The position numbers were made by a program, and so were the translations under genes. Below, piece after piece: positions 1-6,815 of a stretch of DNA of 38,925 bases. Positions within the stretch are counted from its first letter, which is position 1, and every line of letters begins with the position of its first letter. The DNA comes from an uncultured Clostridia bacterium. Its GTDB lineage: Bacteria > Bacillota > Clostridia > Lachnospirales > Lachnospiraceae. Below the pieces are notes generated by a model that saw nothing but the letters and a program-made list of their open reading frames with translations, did no database searches and was not told the DNA's origin. The stretch lies in assembly GCA_947174885.1 (NCBI GenBank), contig CAMWKO010000027.1, forward strand, positions 1-38,925. The letters are read 5' to 3'.

Positions 1-38
1 GTATAATATATTATACTTGAAATTAATAACAGAAAATA

Positions 39-72
39 AATAACAGCACCAAAATATTTTGGTGCTGTTATT
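39..72 (-). terminator. Terminator of the leftward gntR-ABC operon
   Basis: A 34-bp perfect palindrome lies about 70 bp past the stop of the permease gene. In the leftward direction it folds as a strong hairpin (arms rich in AACAGCACC / GGTGCTGTT) followed by a T-rich tract, TTATTTATTTT. This fits an intrinsic terminator. Because it is a perfect palindrome with an AT core, it could also stop rightward transcription. Confidence 0.75.
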
Positions 73-140
73 ATATAATATAAGAAAATTTAAATATTAT
101 ATTACTGAATTTCAATAGTTTCAAACTTATTATGATTTAT

Positions 141-2237
141 TCAATCTTCAACAAATGTAAAATCATCAGGAAGTAAAACCATCATACAGAAATCACTGTC
201 ATTTGCATAGTTTTCAAAATCTGAAAGAGTAATAGTTATTATATATAAATTATTATAATCATCTGTATTTATATCATTTCCAAGATATGTTGATATTTCT
301 TTAAACATTTTAACTGCCTCTTCGCTAGGAGTATCATGGTAAAAGTAGGAATAATCTATATAACTATTATCATTATAAAAAGTGTTGGCGGAAAATATTA
401 ATTTATTAAATTGAATATTGACTTCCGTATTTTTATTTATATAGTTATTAATATTATTTAAGATATTATTAACATTACTTATATGCGAAGAATTATTAAT
501 AAAATAATCAAGATACATCTTTGTAGTATCAGTATAGTCCGGTAAAACAGGTATTACACCAGTACATCCTCTATCATTAACATATGTTTGAAAATAAATA
601 GATATGAAAGATTGGTAACTCTTATCTTCGGAATTATTCATATAGTCTAAATATGGTTCAGGATTTGACAATATTTCCTCTCTATATACCGTATAAATTT
701 TATTTAATAATTCAGTAGATAAACCAGACGAATCATTAGCAATTATAGTATAATTCTCATCCAGTGAAGGAAGATCTAAATATATTGAATTAATATTAAT
801 ATTATTATTAATTTTTGCCATGGCATTATTATATTCAGAATTATTAAAGTATATATATCTGGAATAATCGGTTCCATTGCAATTAAATGTAATAGGAATT
901 ATTTTGTAGTAATATGAATAATCATCCCAGTTTGAAGGATTTTCTTTGTATTTGTCTATATTTTGCTGTAATGAGGAAACAAAAAAATCAATGGCCTCTT
1001 TATTCTCAATTTTTATAGTGGAACGTTTTATATCAAAATAATCCGAATAGTAATTATTATTATTATATAAACATATATAATCAACTTCATCAGTATCAGG
1101 AACAAGATTGAGAGTCTTATATTGAGCAAATATCAGTAAAGCTATTATTAAGGCATCAACTGCTATAAGTATAGGTGAAAATATCAGTGCTTTAAGAGCT
1201 TTTTTGATTTTTCTTGTTGTGATTATTTCATAAATAAACATAATAACTATTGCAATTATAAAATTAATGATAATAACAAATGCAAACTCCATGACACCGT
1301 TAAAAGGTTCAGAGCCATTATAAATAGAATAAATCCAGCTAATAGAAGGAAGTGTAACTACTATACCGATACAAACTCTGAAAATAGTTTGAAGTATACT
1401 GCTGACAGAGCTGGTGCCTGCTGTTTCACTCTTTCTCTTGCAAAACAGAAATGCAGCAATACCGAAATAAATAATGACCAAAATTAAGGTATATATAGTA
1501 TATGCTCCAAAATCAGCTAGATTAATAATGCTTCTATAACTAATGACATTAGCCAAAGCTCCTATTAACATATTTGTATCAATTTTAAATAAGAAGAATG
1601 TATCAAAATTTATTAAAAACGGATTAGAGGATGATATTAAATTAATACATACATATATTAGTATACGAGGGAAAAACATAATAATTCCGCTTACTAATAT
1701 ATTATTTAGAGTTGTTCCCGTAATAGTGCATGCAAGTGAAATGGATGCTACTACCAGTAACGAATTGATAAAACAATTTACTGCACCTATGAGGAGAGGT
1801 GTGGAGTTAAATACCAGATGATTTGAGAATATAGCAAAAAATCCCAGCAATACAACTGTACATGATACAAAAATGATGGATATCCAGGTTATTATTGCTG
1901 ATAAAATACTAAAAAATATACAGCTCCTCTTATGAGGGATACTATGATAAAAATCACAGGAATTTCGTGAAGTTAAGAAGTTGTATGCAAATAATGTAAG
2001 TATTGGTGCAGCAAGAATAAAAATGATATAGTATATGTCACATATATCATAGCTTGAAATAAGTGACATATAGTCGTTAGGATAAAATCCCATATTAATG
2101 CCGTTTATAACATCAATATATTCAGATATCGGGATTACTGCACCTATAAGAACCATAATTGCAGTCATGATAATACCGATAACTCTTAACTGCTTAAAGG
2201 ATTCTTTATAAATTTTAAAATTGTAAAAGTTTTTCAT
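141..2237 (-). CDS. ABC transporter permease, YtrC/BcrB-like arrangement
   Basis: A 698-residue membrane protein, third gene of the leftward operon and 3 bp after the ATPase gene. The N-terminal half has repeated hydrophobic stretches consistent with about six or seven membrane helices (near residues 20-40, 67-85, 105-130, 145-170, 178-200, 240-265 and 285-300). Two more helices lie around residues 320-375. The remaining ~310 residues form a long polar domain rich in Asn, Tyr, Asp and Ser, with no motif I recognise, probably outside the membrane. Fold and context point to the membrane subunit of an ABC-2-type exporter controlled by a small GntR regulator, as in ytr/bcr-type loci for antibiotic or envelope-stress response. 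The substrate is unknown. The C-terminal domain may match a Lachnospiraceae-specific family (DUF6449 is possible), which I cannot confirm. Confidence 0.8.
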   Translation of the reverse strand: MKNFYNFKIYKESFKQLRVIGIIMTAIMVLIGAVIPISEYIDVINGINMGFYPNDYMSLISSYDICDIYYIIFILAAPILTLFAYNFLTSRNSCDFYHSIPHKRSCIFFSILSAIITWISIIFVSCTVVLLGFFAIFSNHLVFNSTPLLIGAVNCFINSLLVVASISLACTITGTTLNNILVSGIIMFFPRILIYVCINLISSSNPFLINFDTFFLFKIDTNMLIGALANVISYRSIINLADFGAYTIYTLILVIIYFGIAAFLFCKRKSETAGTSSVSSILQTIFRVCIGIVVTLPSISWIYSIYNGSEPFNGVMEFAFVIIINFIIAIVIMFIYEIITTRKIKKALKALIFSPILIAVDALIIALLIFAQYKTLNLVPDTDEVDYICLYNNNNYYSDYFDIKRSTIKIENKEAIDFFVSSLQQNIDKYKENPSNWDDYSYYYKIIPITFNCNGTDYSRYIYFNNSEYNNAMAKINNNININSIYLDLPSLDENYTIIANDSSGLSTELLNKIYTVYREEILSNPEPYLDYMNNSEDKSYQSFISIYFQTYVNDRGCTGVIPVLPDYTDTTKMYLDYFINNSSHISNVNNILNNINNYINKNTEVNIQFNKLIFSANTFYNDNSYIDYSYFYHDTPSEEAVKMFKEISTYLGNDINTDDYNNLYIITITLSDFENYANDSDFCMMVLLPDDFTFVED

Positions 2238-2240
2238 AAA

Positions 2241-3143
2241 CTAGCCCTCCAGTATATTTTCAAAGTCATATCCTAAAGCTCCCATTTCAAATGTAAATAC
2301 TTCTTCAAGTGTTAATGGAAGTACATCCAAAAGAGAAGGATTAAGTGTGTTTAGTTTAGCTATTGTTTCATCCATATCACCCTTTACAAGCATAGTAGCG
2401 ACAGAACCAACCTTTTTAAATCGTTTATAAGATATATCTTTAAATAATTCTTCATCAAACGGATAAGTAAAGGCAATTTGAACCTTAAACTGGGAAGTTT
2501 TAAGATTTGAAATATCACTTTCTAAAATGAGTCCGCCCTGATGCAGGAGTGCGAGCTGATCACATATGTCCTCTAATTCCCTAAGAGAGTGGGAAGTTAT
2601 AAAAGCAGTAGCCTTACGCTCTAAAACATCCTGACATATAAGACTTTTTACAAGATTTCTCATAACAGGGTCCAATCCGTCAAAGGTCTCGTCAAAGAAC
2701 ATATAGTCAGTTTTGCAGGATAAAGCTAAAATAATTGCTGCCTGACGTTTCATACCCTTAGAAAATGTATTGATGGATTTATTTGTATCAATCTTAAAGG
2801 TATCTGTTAGAAAACGGCATCGTTCATTATCAAAGCTTTCATATATATTATTATAGAAAGAAGCCATTCTCTTAATATTTGCATTTGGCAGAAAAAATAA
2901 ATCATCAGGAACGTAGGAAATACGTGATTTTATTTTTGGATTTTCATATACCGGCTCATCATCAATAATGATATTTCCACTGTCTGCTTTATAGACACCG
3001 GTAATCAATCTTAAAAATGTAGATTTACCTGCTCCGTTTGAACCGACCATTCCATATATACAACCATTGGGTATCTTACATGAAATATTATTTACTGCTA
3101 AAAAGCCGTCAAAATTTTTTACAAGATTTTCTGTTATAATCAT
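2241..3143 (-). CDS. ABC transporter ATP-binding protein, YtrB-like
   Basis: A 300-residue nucleotide-binding subunit that should power the permease encoded 3 bp downstream. Walker A is GSNGAGKST at residues 34-42. The signature is FSKGMKRQ (127-134), a common variant of LSGGQ in drug-export ABC ATPases. Walker B plus the catalytic glutamate is FFDE (149-152), and the switch histidine lies in the TSH segment near residue 184. About 80 residues follow the core domain, as usual in BcrA/YtrB proteins. The start overlaps the stop of the GntR gene by 4 bp, indicating translational coupling. Family assignment is firm; the exported compound is not known. Confidence 0.92.
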   Translation of the reverse strand: MIITENLVKNFDGFLAVNNISCKIPNGCIYGMVGSNGAGKSTFLRLITGVYKADSGNIIIDDEPVYENPKIKSRISYVPDDLFFLPNANIKRMASFYNNIYESFDNERCRFLTDTFKIDTNKSINTFSKGMKRQAAIILALSCKTDYMFFDETFDGLDPVMRNLVKSLICQDVLERKATAFITSHSLRELEDICDQLALLHQGGLILESDISNLKTSQFKVQIAFTYPFDEELFKDISYKRFKKVGSVATMLVKGDMDETIAKLNTLNPSLLDVLPLTLEEVFTFEMGALGYDFENILEG

Positions 3144-3517
3144 ACTTCATTACCTTTCTCATATACACTGTCAACAATAGATATAATTTCTTCTTTTTCG
3201 ATACCGGCAAGTTTTAGCTCGCCTAGTAGGGAAGTTAGCGGTTTTAACTTATTTCTGCTTAAAGAACTTAAAATTGATTTGGAATCCTCCGATACAAAGC
3301 ATCCTCTGCCCGGTACAGAATATATTATTCCTCTACGGTCTAATTCAGAATATGCTTTCTGTATAGTGTTAGGATTGATTGAAAGCTGAACTGACAATCC
3401 TCTGACAGAGGGAAGCTGTGTATGCGGCATTAAAATATCTGATAGAACAAGTGATTCTAATTGATTAATAATTTGTTCATAAACAGGAACCCTTGATAAT
3501 AAATCTAATTGAAACAT
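3140..3517 (-). CDS. GntR-family regulator, YtrA subfamily
   Basis: A 125-residue repressor and first gene of the leftward operon. Residues 1-75 form the winged helix-turn-helix typical of GntR proteins (VPVYEQIINQLESLV, then LPSVRGLSVQLSINPNTIQKAYSEL and a GRGCFV wing). The remaining ~50 residues are short and helical, matching the YtrA subfamily, whose small tail serves dimerisation and not sugar or acid binding. YtrA-type regulators usually repress their own operon with the ABC genes until a cell-wall-active compound appears. A perfect inverted repeat at the predicted transcription start is the likely operator. The ATG is preceded by AGGTGGG-like bases in the leader. Confidence 0.9.
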   Translation of the reverse strand: MFQLDLLSRVPVYEQIINQLESLVLSDILMPHTQLPSVRGLSVQLSINPNTIQKAYSELDRRGIIYSVPGRGCFVSEDSKSILSSLSRNKLKPLTSLLGELKLAGIEKEEIISIVDSVYEKGNEV

Positions 3518-3549
3518 ATTTCACCCACCTTTCTTAACAAGTACTTGGT

Positions 3550-3568
3550 GTACTATGTTGCATAGTAC
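3550..3568 (-). promoter_or_regulatory. Predicted operator of the YtrA-type GntR regulator
   Basis: A perfect inverted repeat, GTACTATG-TTG-CATAGTAC (8-bp arms, 3-nt centre), lies about 32 bp ahead of the gntR start codon. It covers the expected +1 site of the promoter just upstream, where a bound repressor would block initiation. Its symmetry and position fit autoregulation by the adjacent GntR protein; binding itself is inferred. Confidence 0.7.
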
Positions 3569-3572
3569 AATT

Positions 3573-3601
3573 ATTTTAATATTTATTTTTTTATATGTCA
3601 A
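3573..3601 (-). promoter_or_regulatory. Sigma-A-type promoter of the gntR-ABC operon
   Basis: On the minus strand a perfect -35 TTGACA and a -10 TAAAAT (one mismatch to consensus) are separated by exactly 17 nt. The predicted start falls within the palindromic operator. Confidence 0.7.
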
Positions 3602-3777
3602 GCAAAAAAGTTTTATAGGGTTTCTATATTTTTAATTTTAGAATTTCTGTATTTTTTATTTACGGATTAATAAAGTCTACAATTTTATAATATATAAATT
3701 TTGGAAAAAATCTTTTAATTATTCAGTGAAAATAAAAATGATTATATATTGATATAAGATGCATAGAATATAGAAGT
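3602..3777. other. AT-rich gap with a decayed repeat fragment
   Basis: No gene is visible. Around 3640-3690 the text (a GTATTTTTTATTT tract followed by GGATTAATAAAGTCTACA) resembles one end of the ~180-bp cloverleaf element seen in decayed form near 17.8 kb. It is too short and diverged to call as a copy. Confidence 0.3.
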
Positions 3778-3809
3778 AAAGTCCAGATTAAATTATTAAT
3801 CTGGACTTT
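3778..3809 (-). terminator. Terminator of the DUF1540 gene
   Basis: A perfect 14-bp stem (AAAGTCCAGATTAA with its complement, 4-nt loop) lies 26 bp past the stop of the leftward DUF1540 gene. It is followed on that strand by TTTACTTCTAT. This fits an intrinsic terminator. Confidence 0.75.
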
Positions 3810-3835
3810 AAGAATAGAAGAAAAATGAAGAAGGA

Positions 3836-4156
3836 TTAAATCATTCTGAATGTGCCGCATTCAGTCTGTTCTGATTTACTTGCAGATATACCGGCGATAT
3901 CAATATGCTCAGCATCACACATACATTTTTTGTTGTAGACACAGTTTTCTGCTCTACAGGCAACCTTCAAATGCTCGTTAGGTGATGTATCACATTTGCA
4001 GGAATTAGTAAATGCGTCATTTTTGATTTTAAAACTATCACATGCAGTGGCATCAGTAGTTTTTGCATTTTTGCCTTCTACTAAGATGTCCTCTCTGGAA
4101 CAACGGCTGTTTTTGTTGTAATAACAGTTTCTTACACTACAATCTAATGATGGCAT
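3836..4156 (-). CDS. Small cysteine-rich protein with two DUF1540 repeats
   Basis: A 106-residue protein. I chose the ATG at 4156 because it is preceded by a perfect TAAGGAGGT site 6 nt away. An upstream extension to 4315 is possible in frame but runs into repeat DNA and has no ribosome binding site. Two related units are visible: C-x4-C-x(7)-C ... C-D-S-F near residues 5-44 and C-x4-C-x(6)-C-x-C ... C-G-T-F near 64-104. The paired cysteines suggest metal binding. DUF1540 proteins are common in Clostridia and have no established function. It is a single-gene unit with its own terminator. Confidence 0.8.
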   Translation of the reverse strand: MPSLDCSVRNCYYNKNSRCSREDILVEGKNAKTTDATACDSFKIKNDAFTNSCKCDTSPNEHLKVACRAENCVYNKKCMCDAEHIDIAGISASKSEQTECGTFRMI

Positions 4157-4230
4157 AATAAACCTCCTTATATTATATAATACAGGTAGTGACTTGATAT
4201 AAATGCTAGTATAGTATTTATATTTTCTGT

Positions 4231-4470
4231 TATGACATAATGTCATTGTGAGTAAGCACAGACTTACGCACTCAATACATAAATTGCGGTGCAATTTATG
4301 ATATAATATAGGCAATGAGCCAAGTGTAAGTATTTATATTTACATTTGGCGACTGCGGATGATCATAAGCTGTGCTTATGATATAATATAGGCAATGAGC
4401 CAAGTGTAAATGCTTATATTTACATTTGGCGACTGCGGATAATCATAAGCGGTGCTTATGATATAATATA
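4231..4470 (+). repeat. Tandem hairpin / extended -10 repeat array (family 2)
   Basis: Boxes reading TATGACATAAT or TATGATATAATA recur at 4231, 4297, 4377 and 4457. The last two intervals are exact 80-bp units (4301-4380 and 4381-4460) that differ at 5 of 80 positions. Each interval holds two hairpins. The second hairpin always abuts the next box: CATAAATTGC-GGT-GCAATTTATG, then CATAAGC-TGT-GCTTATG, then CATAAGC-GGT-GCTTATG. The first hairpin is GTGAGTAAGC/GCTTACGCAC in unit one and a 13-bp stem beginning GCCAAGTGTAA in the other two. The same architecture occurs at 6640-6720 and, inverted, at 17406-17485. TGATATAAT matches an extended -10 promoter element reading toward infC. Confidence 0.85.
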
Positions 4471-4512
4471 GTGTTTACATAAATTAAGAAAGATATTCTC
4501 ATTTATAAAATT

Positions 4513-4569
4513 TTGGTATTTTTTATTTTAAAATTATAAACGTTATAAACTCTAAAATAAAAACACCAA
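4513..4569. repeat. Short inverted repeat, possible collapsed family-1 element
   Basis: Near-complementary arms (TTGGTATTTTTTATTTTA and TAAAATAAAAACACCAA) enclose about 20 bp. The arms resemble the TATTTTTTATTTTTA terminal repeats of the ~180-bp cloverleaf element, so this may be a deletion remnant. Low sequence complexity makes chance resemblance possible. Confidence 0.35.
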
Positions 4570-4612
4570 TAAAAAATGGAATAAAAAATAGAGAAACTCT
4601 ATTAAAAAGTTA

Positions 4613-4641
4613 TTGACACATCGTAAAACTAATGATAAGAT
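4613..4641 (+). promoter_or_regulatory. Promoter of the infC-rpmI-rplT operon
   Basis: A perfect TTGACA is followed after 17 nt by TAAGAT, with a TG dinucleotide one base upstream of the -10 (extended -10). The predicted start near 4648 gives a ~145-nt leader before infC. Confidence 0.7.
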
Positions 4642-4647
4642 AACAGA

Positions 4648-4764
4648 GTTGTAAAGAGAAGCAGAGTATCCACTCTCACCCATGGGCTTCGCTACATGGT
4701 GTAATAAGTTACAGCTTATATAGTTTGTGCTTTATATTGGTGGATATTCATATCCACTTTTTTT
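4648..4764 (+). promoter_or_regulatory. infC operon attenuator leader (L20-leader type)
   Basis: The leader contains an intrinsic terminator and a competing structure. GAGTATCCAC at 4664-4673 can pair over its whole length (one G-U) with GTGGATATTC at 4740-4749, which is the 5' arm of the terminator. A CACCCATG ... CATGGTG stem (about 4677-4701) lies between. In low-GC Firmicutes this operon is controlled by ribosomal protein L20, which binds a leader mimicking its 23S rRNA site and favours termination (Rfam L20_leader). Layout and base pairing fit that model; binding of L20 here is inferred. Confidence 0.75.
4740..4764 (+). terminator. Attenuator terminator in the infC leader
   Basis: GTGGATA-TTCA-TATCCAC is followed by seven T residues and ends 14 nt ahead of the infC ribosome binding site. 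It is the conditional terminator of the leader described at 4648-4764. Confidence 0.85.
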
Positions 4765-4791
4765 ATTATTTCAATTTGGAGGTGTACTACT

Positions 4792-5298
4792 ATTAGCGAA
4801 TTATCTATTAATGAACAAATTAAAGACAAAGAAATTCGTTTGATCGGAGAAGACGGCGAACAGCTTGGAATTATGTCAGCAAAGGAAGCTTTAAAGCTTG
4901 CAAAGGAAGCAGACCTTGACCTTGTCAAGATTGCACCAACAGCCAAGCCACCTGTATGTAAGATTATAAATTACGGAAAATACAGATATGAGCTTGCCAG
5001 AAAAGAAAAGGAAGCAAAGAAAAAGCAAAAGGTTGTTGATATTAAGGAAGTTCGTTTATCACCAAACATTGAAGCAAACGACCTTAACACCAAAGTTAAT
5101 ATGGCACGTAAGTTCCTTACAAAAGGTGATAAAGTTAAGGTTACATTGAGATTTCGTGGTAGAGAAATGGCTCATATGAACAGTAGCAAGCATATTCTGG
5201 ATGATTTTGCAGAAATGCTTACAGATGTTGCAGTTATAGAGAAACCGGCGAAACTCGAAGGCAAAAGCATTATGATGGTTTTAACTGAGAAAAAGTAG
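4792..5298 (+). CDS. infC: Translation initiation factor IF-3, ATT start codon
   Basis: IF-3 binds the 30S subunit, checks start codon-initiator tRNA pairing and prevents premature 50S joining. The reading frame opens at ATT (4792), 7 nt after a perfect GGAGGTG site. It begins ISELSINEQIKDKEIRLIG, the usual IF3 N-terminus, and gives 168 residues against ~170-180 for the family. There is no in-frame ATG, GTG or TTG near the ribosome binding site. The next possible start (TTG at 4840) would delete conserved N-terminal residues and has no Shine-Dalgarno. An AUU start is known for infC in E. coli and Bacillus and lets IF-3 limit its own translation. The C-terminal domain carries the conserved FRGREMAH segment. 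First gene of the infC-rpmI-rplT operon. Confidence 0.93.
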   Translation: MSELSINEQIKDKEIRLIGEDGEQLGIMSAKEALKLAKEADLDLVKIAPTAKPPVCKIINYGKYRYELARKEKEAKKKQKVVDIKEVRLSPNIEANDLNTKVNMARKFLTKGDKVKVTLRFRGREMAHMNSSKHILDDFAEMLTDVAVIEKPAKLEGKSIMMVLTEKK

Positions 5299-5328
5299 TT
5301 AAAATATAGAGTTAAGGAGGAAAATTTA

Positions 5329-5526
5329 ATGCCAAAGATCAAGACAAGCAGAGCAGCAGCAAAACGTTTTAAGAAGACAGGTTCAGGAAAATTAAAGAGA
5401 ATGAAGGCTTACAAGAGCCACATCTTAACAAAGAAATCAACAAAGAGAAAGAGAAACTTAAGAAAAGCAACAACAACAGACGCGACAAATGTTAAGAACA
5501 TGAAGAAAATCTTACCTTACTTATAA
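5329..5526 (+). CDS. rpmI: 50S ribosomal protein bL35
   Basis: A 65-residue, strongly basic protein with the standard bL35 sequence: [20 protein letters not shown] at the start, a lysine/arginine-rich middle ([16 protein letters not shown]) and an MKKILPYL end. Length matches the family. It lies 30 bp after infC behind an AAGGAGG site and 29 bp before rplT, the conserved bacterial order. bL35 is a late-assembling component of the large subunit. Confidence 0.97.
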   Translation: MPKIKTSRAAAKRFKKTGSGKLKRMKAYKSHILTKKSTKRKRNLRKATTTDATNVKNMKKILPYL

Positions 5527-5555
5527 GGTGATTTGTTGATAGGAGGAAATTTAAG

Positions 5556-5912
5556 ATGGCAAGAATTAAAGGCGCATTAAATGCTAAAAAGAAACATAAT
5601 AGAGTATTAAAGTTAGCTAAAGGTTATAGAGGAGCAAGGTCTAAACAGTATAGAGTAGCTAAGCAGTCAGTTATGAGAGCTCTTACAAGTTCATATGCTG
5701 GCAGAAAAGAAAGAAAGAGACAGTTCAGACAGTTATGGATTGCAAGAATCAATGCAGCAGCAAGAATGAACGGTTTATCATACAGTAAATTTATGTACGG
5801 TTTAAAGTTAGCTAATGTTGAAGTAAACAGAAAGATGTTAGCTGAATTAGCAGTAAATGATGCAGAAGGATTTACAAAGCTTGCAGATTTAGCAAAGTCT
5901 AAGTTAGCTTAA
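5556..5912 (+). CDS. rplT: 50S ribosomal protein bL20
   Basis: A 118-residue bL20 with the basic N-terminal extension ([20 protein letters not shown], then [22 protein letters not shown]). The C-terminal globular part includes [10 protein letters not shown] and [26 protein letters not shown]. bL20 is needed early in 50S assembly. In Firmicutes it is also the autogenous repressor of this operon, acting on the leader upstream of infC, and that leader is present here. A strong AGGAGG site precedes the ATG. It is the last gene of the operon, followed by a terminator. Confidence 0.97.
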   Translation: MARIKGALNAKKKHNRVLKLAKGYRGARSKQYRVAKQSVMRALTSSYAGRKERKRQFRQLWIARINAAARMNGLSYSKFMYGLKLANVEVNRKMLAELAVNDAEGFTKLADLAKSKLA

Positions 5913-5956
5913 TAATTATAAAATAAGGTTTATAAAGAATTGATTTTATTATTACA

Positions 5957-5984
5957 AAGGTCTACAGTTGTGTAGGCCTTTTTA
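5957..5984 (+). terminator. Terminator after rplT
   Basis: AAGGTCTACA-GTTG-TGTAGGCCTT forms a 10-bp stem with one G-U pair and is followed by a T run. It lies 44 bp after the rplT stop and closes the infC operon. Confidence 0.9.
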
Positions 5985-6299
5985 TATTATAGGGAATGCA
6001 TATGAATCTTTGTAGTAGCATATCATTACAAATGTACACAGTCATATGAGGATTGTTACTTCGACTTCTATAGCAAAGTGAAACAGGACTTATTTTCATT
6101 TTAAGGAGTGATTTATAAAAAGGATTTGGATGTGTCAAATTTATTCAGAAATAAAACTGTCGATTGAGAGAGAATATGAATACATAATAAAATAAAGTTT
6201 TAAAAGACAGTTATAGAAAGATAATTATGAATATCTAAGAAAATATAGGTAGCTTATAATTTTGAAATATTTAGTTTAGGAATTGGAATAAAATAAAAA
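5985..6299. other. Gene-free gap, possible decayed coding remnant
   Basis: No convincing gene. A 21-codon frame at 6130-6195 (MCQIYSEIKLSIEREYEYII, then K and stop) runs on past stop codons into more protein-like text (SFKRQL, DNYEYLRKYR). It could be a remnant of a lost gene. An AAGGAGTG at about 6102 is too far from any start to be used. Confidence 0.3.
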
Positions 6300-6381
6300 T
6301 GCAGCAGATGGGACTCGAACCCACAGGGATTTCTCCATATGTACCTGAAACATACGCGTCTGCCAATTCCGCCACTGCTGC
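6300..6381 (-). tRNA. tRNA-Leu(CAG)
   Basis: Reading the minus strand, a 7-bp acceptor GCAGCAG/CTGCTGC with discriminator A closes the molecule. The D arm has the leucine-type TGGCGGAATTGGCAGACGCG. The anticodon stem TATGT/ACATA holds loop TTCAGGT, anticodon CAG (decodes CUG). A long variable arm and a GGGTTCGAGTCCC T arm complete a class II tRNA-Leu. CCA is not encoded. Confidence 0.95.
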
Positions 6382-6391
6382 AAGCAAAACT

Positions 6392-6420
6392 ATTATATGA
6401 AAATATTATAGCTAAGTCAA
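6392..6420 (-). promoter_or_regulatory. Promoter of tRNA-Leu(CAG)
   Basis: On the minus strand TTGACT and a perfect TATAAT are separated by 17 nt. The predicted start is only a few bases before the mature tRNA 5' end at 6381. Confidence 0.75.
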
Positions 6421-6442
6421 GAAAAATATTTTTTGAAAAATA

Positions 6443-6471
6443 TTGACAAAAAAGTTTGTATTTGATATTAT
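6443..6471 (+). promoter_or_regulatory. Promoter of tRNA-Leu(AAG)
   Basis: A perfect TTGACA is followed after 17 nt by TATTAT with an extended -10 TG. It is divergent from the tRNA-Leu(CAG) promoter; the two -35 boxes are 22 bp apart. Confidence 0.75.
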
Positions 6472-6503
6472 GTATAGGTCGGTTATGAAATAACTGATGA
6501 AAT

Positions 6504-6586
6504 GCGGAAATGCTGGAATTGGCAGACAGGCATGACTAAGGATCATGTTTCCATAGGAAGTGAGGGTTCAAGTCCCTTTTTCCGCA
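6504..6586 (+). tRNA. tRNA-Leu(AAG)
   Basis: The acceptor GCGGAAA/TTTCCGC is a perfect 7-bp stem with discriminator A. The D arm is TGCTGGAATTGGCAGACAGG. The anticodon stem CATGA/TCATG encloses CTAAGGA, giving anticodon AAG (CUU codons). A long variable arm and an AGGGTTCAAGTCCCT T arm follow, as in class II leucine tRNAs. CCA is not encoded. An unmodified A34 is unusual in bacteria; conversion to inosine by TadA would let it read CUU and CUC. Confidence 0.93.
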
Positions 6587-6603
6587 TTGAATATTGCAAA
6601 TAG

Positions 6604-6633
6604 GTGCTTAAAATAATATTTTAAGCACTTTTT
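6604..6633 (+). terminator. Terminator of tRNA-Leu(AAG)
   Basis: GTGCTTAAAAT-AAT-ATTTTAAGCAC is a perfect 11-bp stem followed by TTTTTG, 17 bp after the tRNA. Confidence 0.9.
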
Positions 6634-6639
6634 GTTTTA

Positions 6640-6720
6640 TATGGTATAATGTCATCGTGAGTAAGCACAAGGCTTACGCACTCGACCCATAAAATCACCC
6701 TGTGATTTTATGGTATAATG
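6640..6720 (+). repeat. Hairpin / extended -10 repeat unit (family 2)
   Basis: TATGGTATAAT boxes bound an 81-bp unit containing two hairpins: GTGAGTAAGC/GCTTACGCAC (one internal mismatch) and the perfect CATAAAATCAC-CCT-GTGATTTTATG. It closely matches the first unit of the array at 4231 and the inverted copy at 17406. The last box (TGGTATAAT at 6711-6719) is a consensus extended -10 about 90 bp ahead of the next gene, so it could act as a promoter for it. Confidence 0.85.
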
Positions 6721-6815
6721 ATGTATAAAACTTAAAAATAAAAATCTAATTTATATTATTAAAAATGAAAATACTATATCTATAAAAGTTAGTAGATTAA
6801 GAGAAAGGAACGTTT

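Noticed and set aside
4157-4315. N-terminal extension of the DUF1540 protein
   Set aside because: The extension is translated from repeat DNA. A perfect ribosome binding site marks the start at 4156.
4240-4470. CRISPR array
   Set aside because: Repeats recur at 66-80 bp, but the intervals are themselves nearly identical hairpin sequences, not unique spacers, and no cas genes are present.
4716-4946. Leftward ORF over the infC leader and start
   Set aside because: It is antisense to the attenuator and the conserved IF-3 N-terminus and has no ribosome binding site.
6130-6195. 21-codon ORF in the gap before the leucine tRNAs
   Set aside because: The ribosome binding site is too distant, stops interrupt the following protein-like text and no family is recognisable. 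It is noted only as a possible remnant.
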